In this document: in pieces, positions 5,345-6,066 of the stretch
Layout: each line of letters starts with the position of its first letter
Position numbering within the stretch: position 1 is the first letter of the stretch
DNA from: Pseudobdellovibrionaceae bacterium
GTDB taxonomy: Bacteria; Bdellovibrionota; Bdellovibrionia; Bdellovibrionales; Bdellovibrionaceae
Assembly (NCBI GenBank): GCA_014376325.1
Contig: JACMRP010000126.1
Coordinates: 1-6,066, forward strand
Direction of reading: 5' to 3'
DNA: 6,066 nt
Notes under the pieces: generated by a model
The model's database searches: none
Seen by the model: the letters and a program-made list of their open reading frames with translations, nothing else
What the model was told of the DNA's origin: nothing
Translations under genes and position numbers: made by a program

Positions 5345-5371
5345 ACCATATGCCAGAAGTTCAGATATCAA
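5345..5371 (-). promoter_or_regulatory. possible promoter of the HEQNH-protein gene
   Basis: On the minus strand TTGATA (5371-5366, 5 of 6 to the -35 consensus) is followed 15 nt later by TATGGT (5350-5345, 4 of 6 to the -10). The space is shorter than the ideal 17 nt, so this is only a candidate. It lies between the upstream terminator (5410-5445) and the ribosome binding site, where a promoter must exist if the terminator works. Confidence 0.25.
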
Positions 5372-5409
5372 GATTACCAGAAGAAATGCCCTGCAGGGAC
5401 TTGGAACAA

Positions 5410-5445
5410 AAAAAAAGGCGAACTTTAAATAGTTCGCCTTTTTTT
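5410..5445 (-). terminator. bidirectional intrinsic terminator after the cysteine-rich lipoprotein gene
   Basis: GGCGAACT (5417-5424) and AGTTCGCC (5431-5438) form a perfect 8-bp stem with loop TTAAAT, extended by seven A-T pairs to 15 bp. The minus-strand transcript gets a run of nine U from 5416-5408; the plus strand gets seven from 5439-5445. It stands 18 nt past the stop of the minus-strand lipoprotein gene (5464) and isolates the downstream gene 4385-5320 from it. Confidence 0.93.
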
Positions 5446-5463
5446 GAATTTTTATTTACAGGA

Positions 5464-6015
5464 CTAAATCGGTTCCGGAGAAAACTCTGGGCCGCAGCTC
5501 ATACCCATAAACTTGTTTCTGCGTTTCTCCCAAAAACATCCCTGATGCAGATTCTCGTTCTTCAAGAATGCACAGAACTGATTTGTGTACTGGAAAAACT
5601 TTTCGCCGCGTACGCCGGTTTCACATTCTTTATTTAACTTCGCGTCGAACCCATTATAGAAAAACGAAGTCGTGAAGTTAACCTCTTGAAAATTGCTTCC
5701 GCATTCTTCAGCAAACTTACCTTGCCGAGCGGCTAGCGCGCATTTGTTGTTTAATCGAGAATCCTGAAGTCCCATGCAGTAAGCTGCCTTGCTAGTGAAC
5801 TGCTGTTGAGTTGCACATGTCACGTCATTCGAAGTTTCAGAAAGAGAGTAATTCATCGGAGTAACTTCGGGCCAACGAGCCGCCGGTTCGTATCCGAGGT
5901 CATTCACGTCGAACTGCATATTTGGATCTTGCGAAGAAGCAGAATCCGCAGTCTTACCGCAGGCGATAAAATTGAGAGCAAAAAATAGAACAAGCATGGC
6001 ATTCAGTATTTTCAT
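5464..6015 (-). CDS. cysteine-rich secreted lipoprotein, family not recognised
   Basis: Predicted lipoprotein of 183 residues from ATG 6015: signal MKILNAMLVLFFALNFIAC with lipidated C19, then a Ser/Ala/Asp-rich linker. The mature part holds eight more cysteines, at 67, 80, 92, 105, 131, 148, 160 and 174, an even number that could form four disulfides. The spacing of the first four is nearly regular (12, 11 and 12 residues between them), as is the pair 148-160. This hints at a repeated helical hairpin fold stabilised by disulfides. No catalytic motif is visible. The start is ATG 6015 rather than 6021, because AAGGA lies 5 nt before 6015 and overlaps 6021. The gene is followed by a strong terminator and seems to be a single-gene unit. 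Function is unknown; exported to the periplasm or cell surface. Confidence 0.85.
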   Translation of the reverse strand: MKILNAMLVLFFALNFIACGKTADSASSQDPNMQFDVNDLGYEPAARWPEVTPMNYSLSETSNDVTCATQQQFTSKAAYCMGLQDSRLNNKCALAARQGKFAEECGSNFQEVNFTTSFFYNGFDAKLNKECETGVRGEKFFQYTNQFCAFLKNENLHQGCFWEKRRNKFMGMSCGPEFSPEPI

Positions 6016-6020
6016 AAGCA

Positions 6021-6025
6021 TCCTT
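6021..6025 (-). promoter_or_regulatory. ribosome binding site deciding the start of the cysteine-rich lipoprotein
   Basis: AAGGA on the minus strand lies 5 nt upstream of ATG 6015. The alternative ATG at 6021 overlaps this motif by one base and would have no room for it, so the shorter start is preferred. Either start gives a good signal peptide. Confidence 0.75.
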
Positions 6026-6066
6026 ACTTATAGATAGGTCTGATAGAGCCTAACGATACTTGAGGC

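Noticed and set aside
5389..5398. CCCTGCAGGG palindrome upstream of the HEQNH gene
   Set aside because: It is a 10-nt perfect palindrome but lies upstream of the candidate promoter, has no second copy and matches no operator I know.
5095..5637. Plus-strand ORFs across 5095-5637
   Set aside because: They run antisense to two well-supported minus-strand genes and through the terminator hairpin, with no ribosome binding site or domain.
6022..6066. TATAAG box close to the cysteine-rich lipoprotein start
   Set aside because: It lies so near the ribosome binding site that transcription would start at or beyond the start codon, and no -35 fits. The real promoter is probably outside the window or not recognisable.

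Overview
The window reads as ordinary chromosome of a Gram-negative bacterium of mid GC content, densely coded, with three genes for predicted lipoproteins and one mobile element. The mix of a DUF3332 lipoprotein, Dps, SemiSWEET, a REP-associated tyrosine transposase and several unassigned exported proteins fits Bdellovibrionota or a similar deltaproteobacterial-type lineage. That placement is inference from gene style, not from a marker gene.

Layout. 183-1325 (+) encodes a DbpA-like DEAD-box RNA helicase that ends where a C-terminal RNA-binding domain would start. 1353-1913 (+) follows 27 nt later and encodes a DUF3332-type lipoprotein; its ribosome binding site lies in a small hairpin. 1871-2681 is a compact element: a Y1 (HUH) transposase gene (2022-2660) bounded by inverted repeats that are identical over 19 nt and extend imperfectly to 33 nt. 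A strong hairpin inside the left end is built from two diverged copies of the same repeat. The left repeat forms the last codons of the DUF3332 gene, and the right repeat ends 2 nt from the stop codon of the convergent dps gene.

2684-3190 (-) is dps, with a complete ferroxidase site. A divergent intergenic region follows, holding a 10-nt palindrome. Rightward from it, a near-perfect Shine-Dalgarno precedes a 16-codon ORF that overlaps the start of a SemiSWEET sugar transporter gene (3400-3669). That gene is followed by one for a lipoprotein with a CBM9/DOMON-like carbohydrate-binding fold (3715-4404); together they suggest a small sugar-related operon.

The right part is on the minus strand. 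4385-5320 encodes an unassigned cytosolic protein carrying an HEQNH motif; its 3' end overlaps the lipoprotein gene by 20 nt in the antisense direction. A strong bidirectional hairpin terminator (5410-5445) separates it from a gene for a cysteine-rich lipoprotein (5464-6015).

The most notable structure is the repeat-bounded transposase and the way its ends have become part of the neighbouring genes. No stretch over 300 nt lacks a gene.
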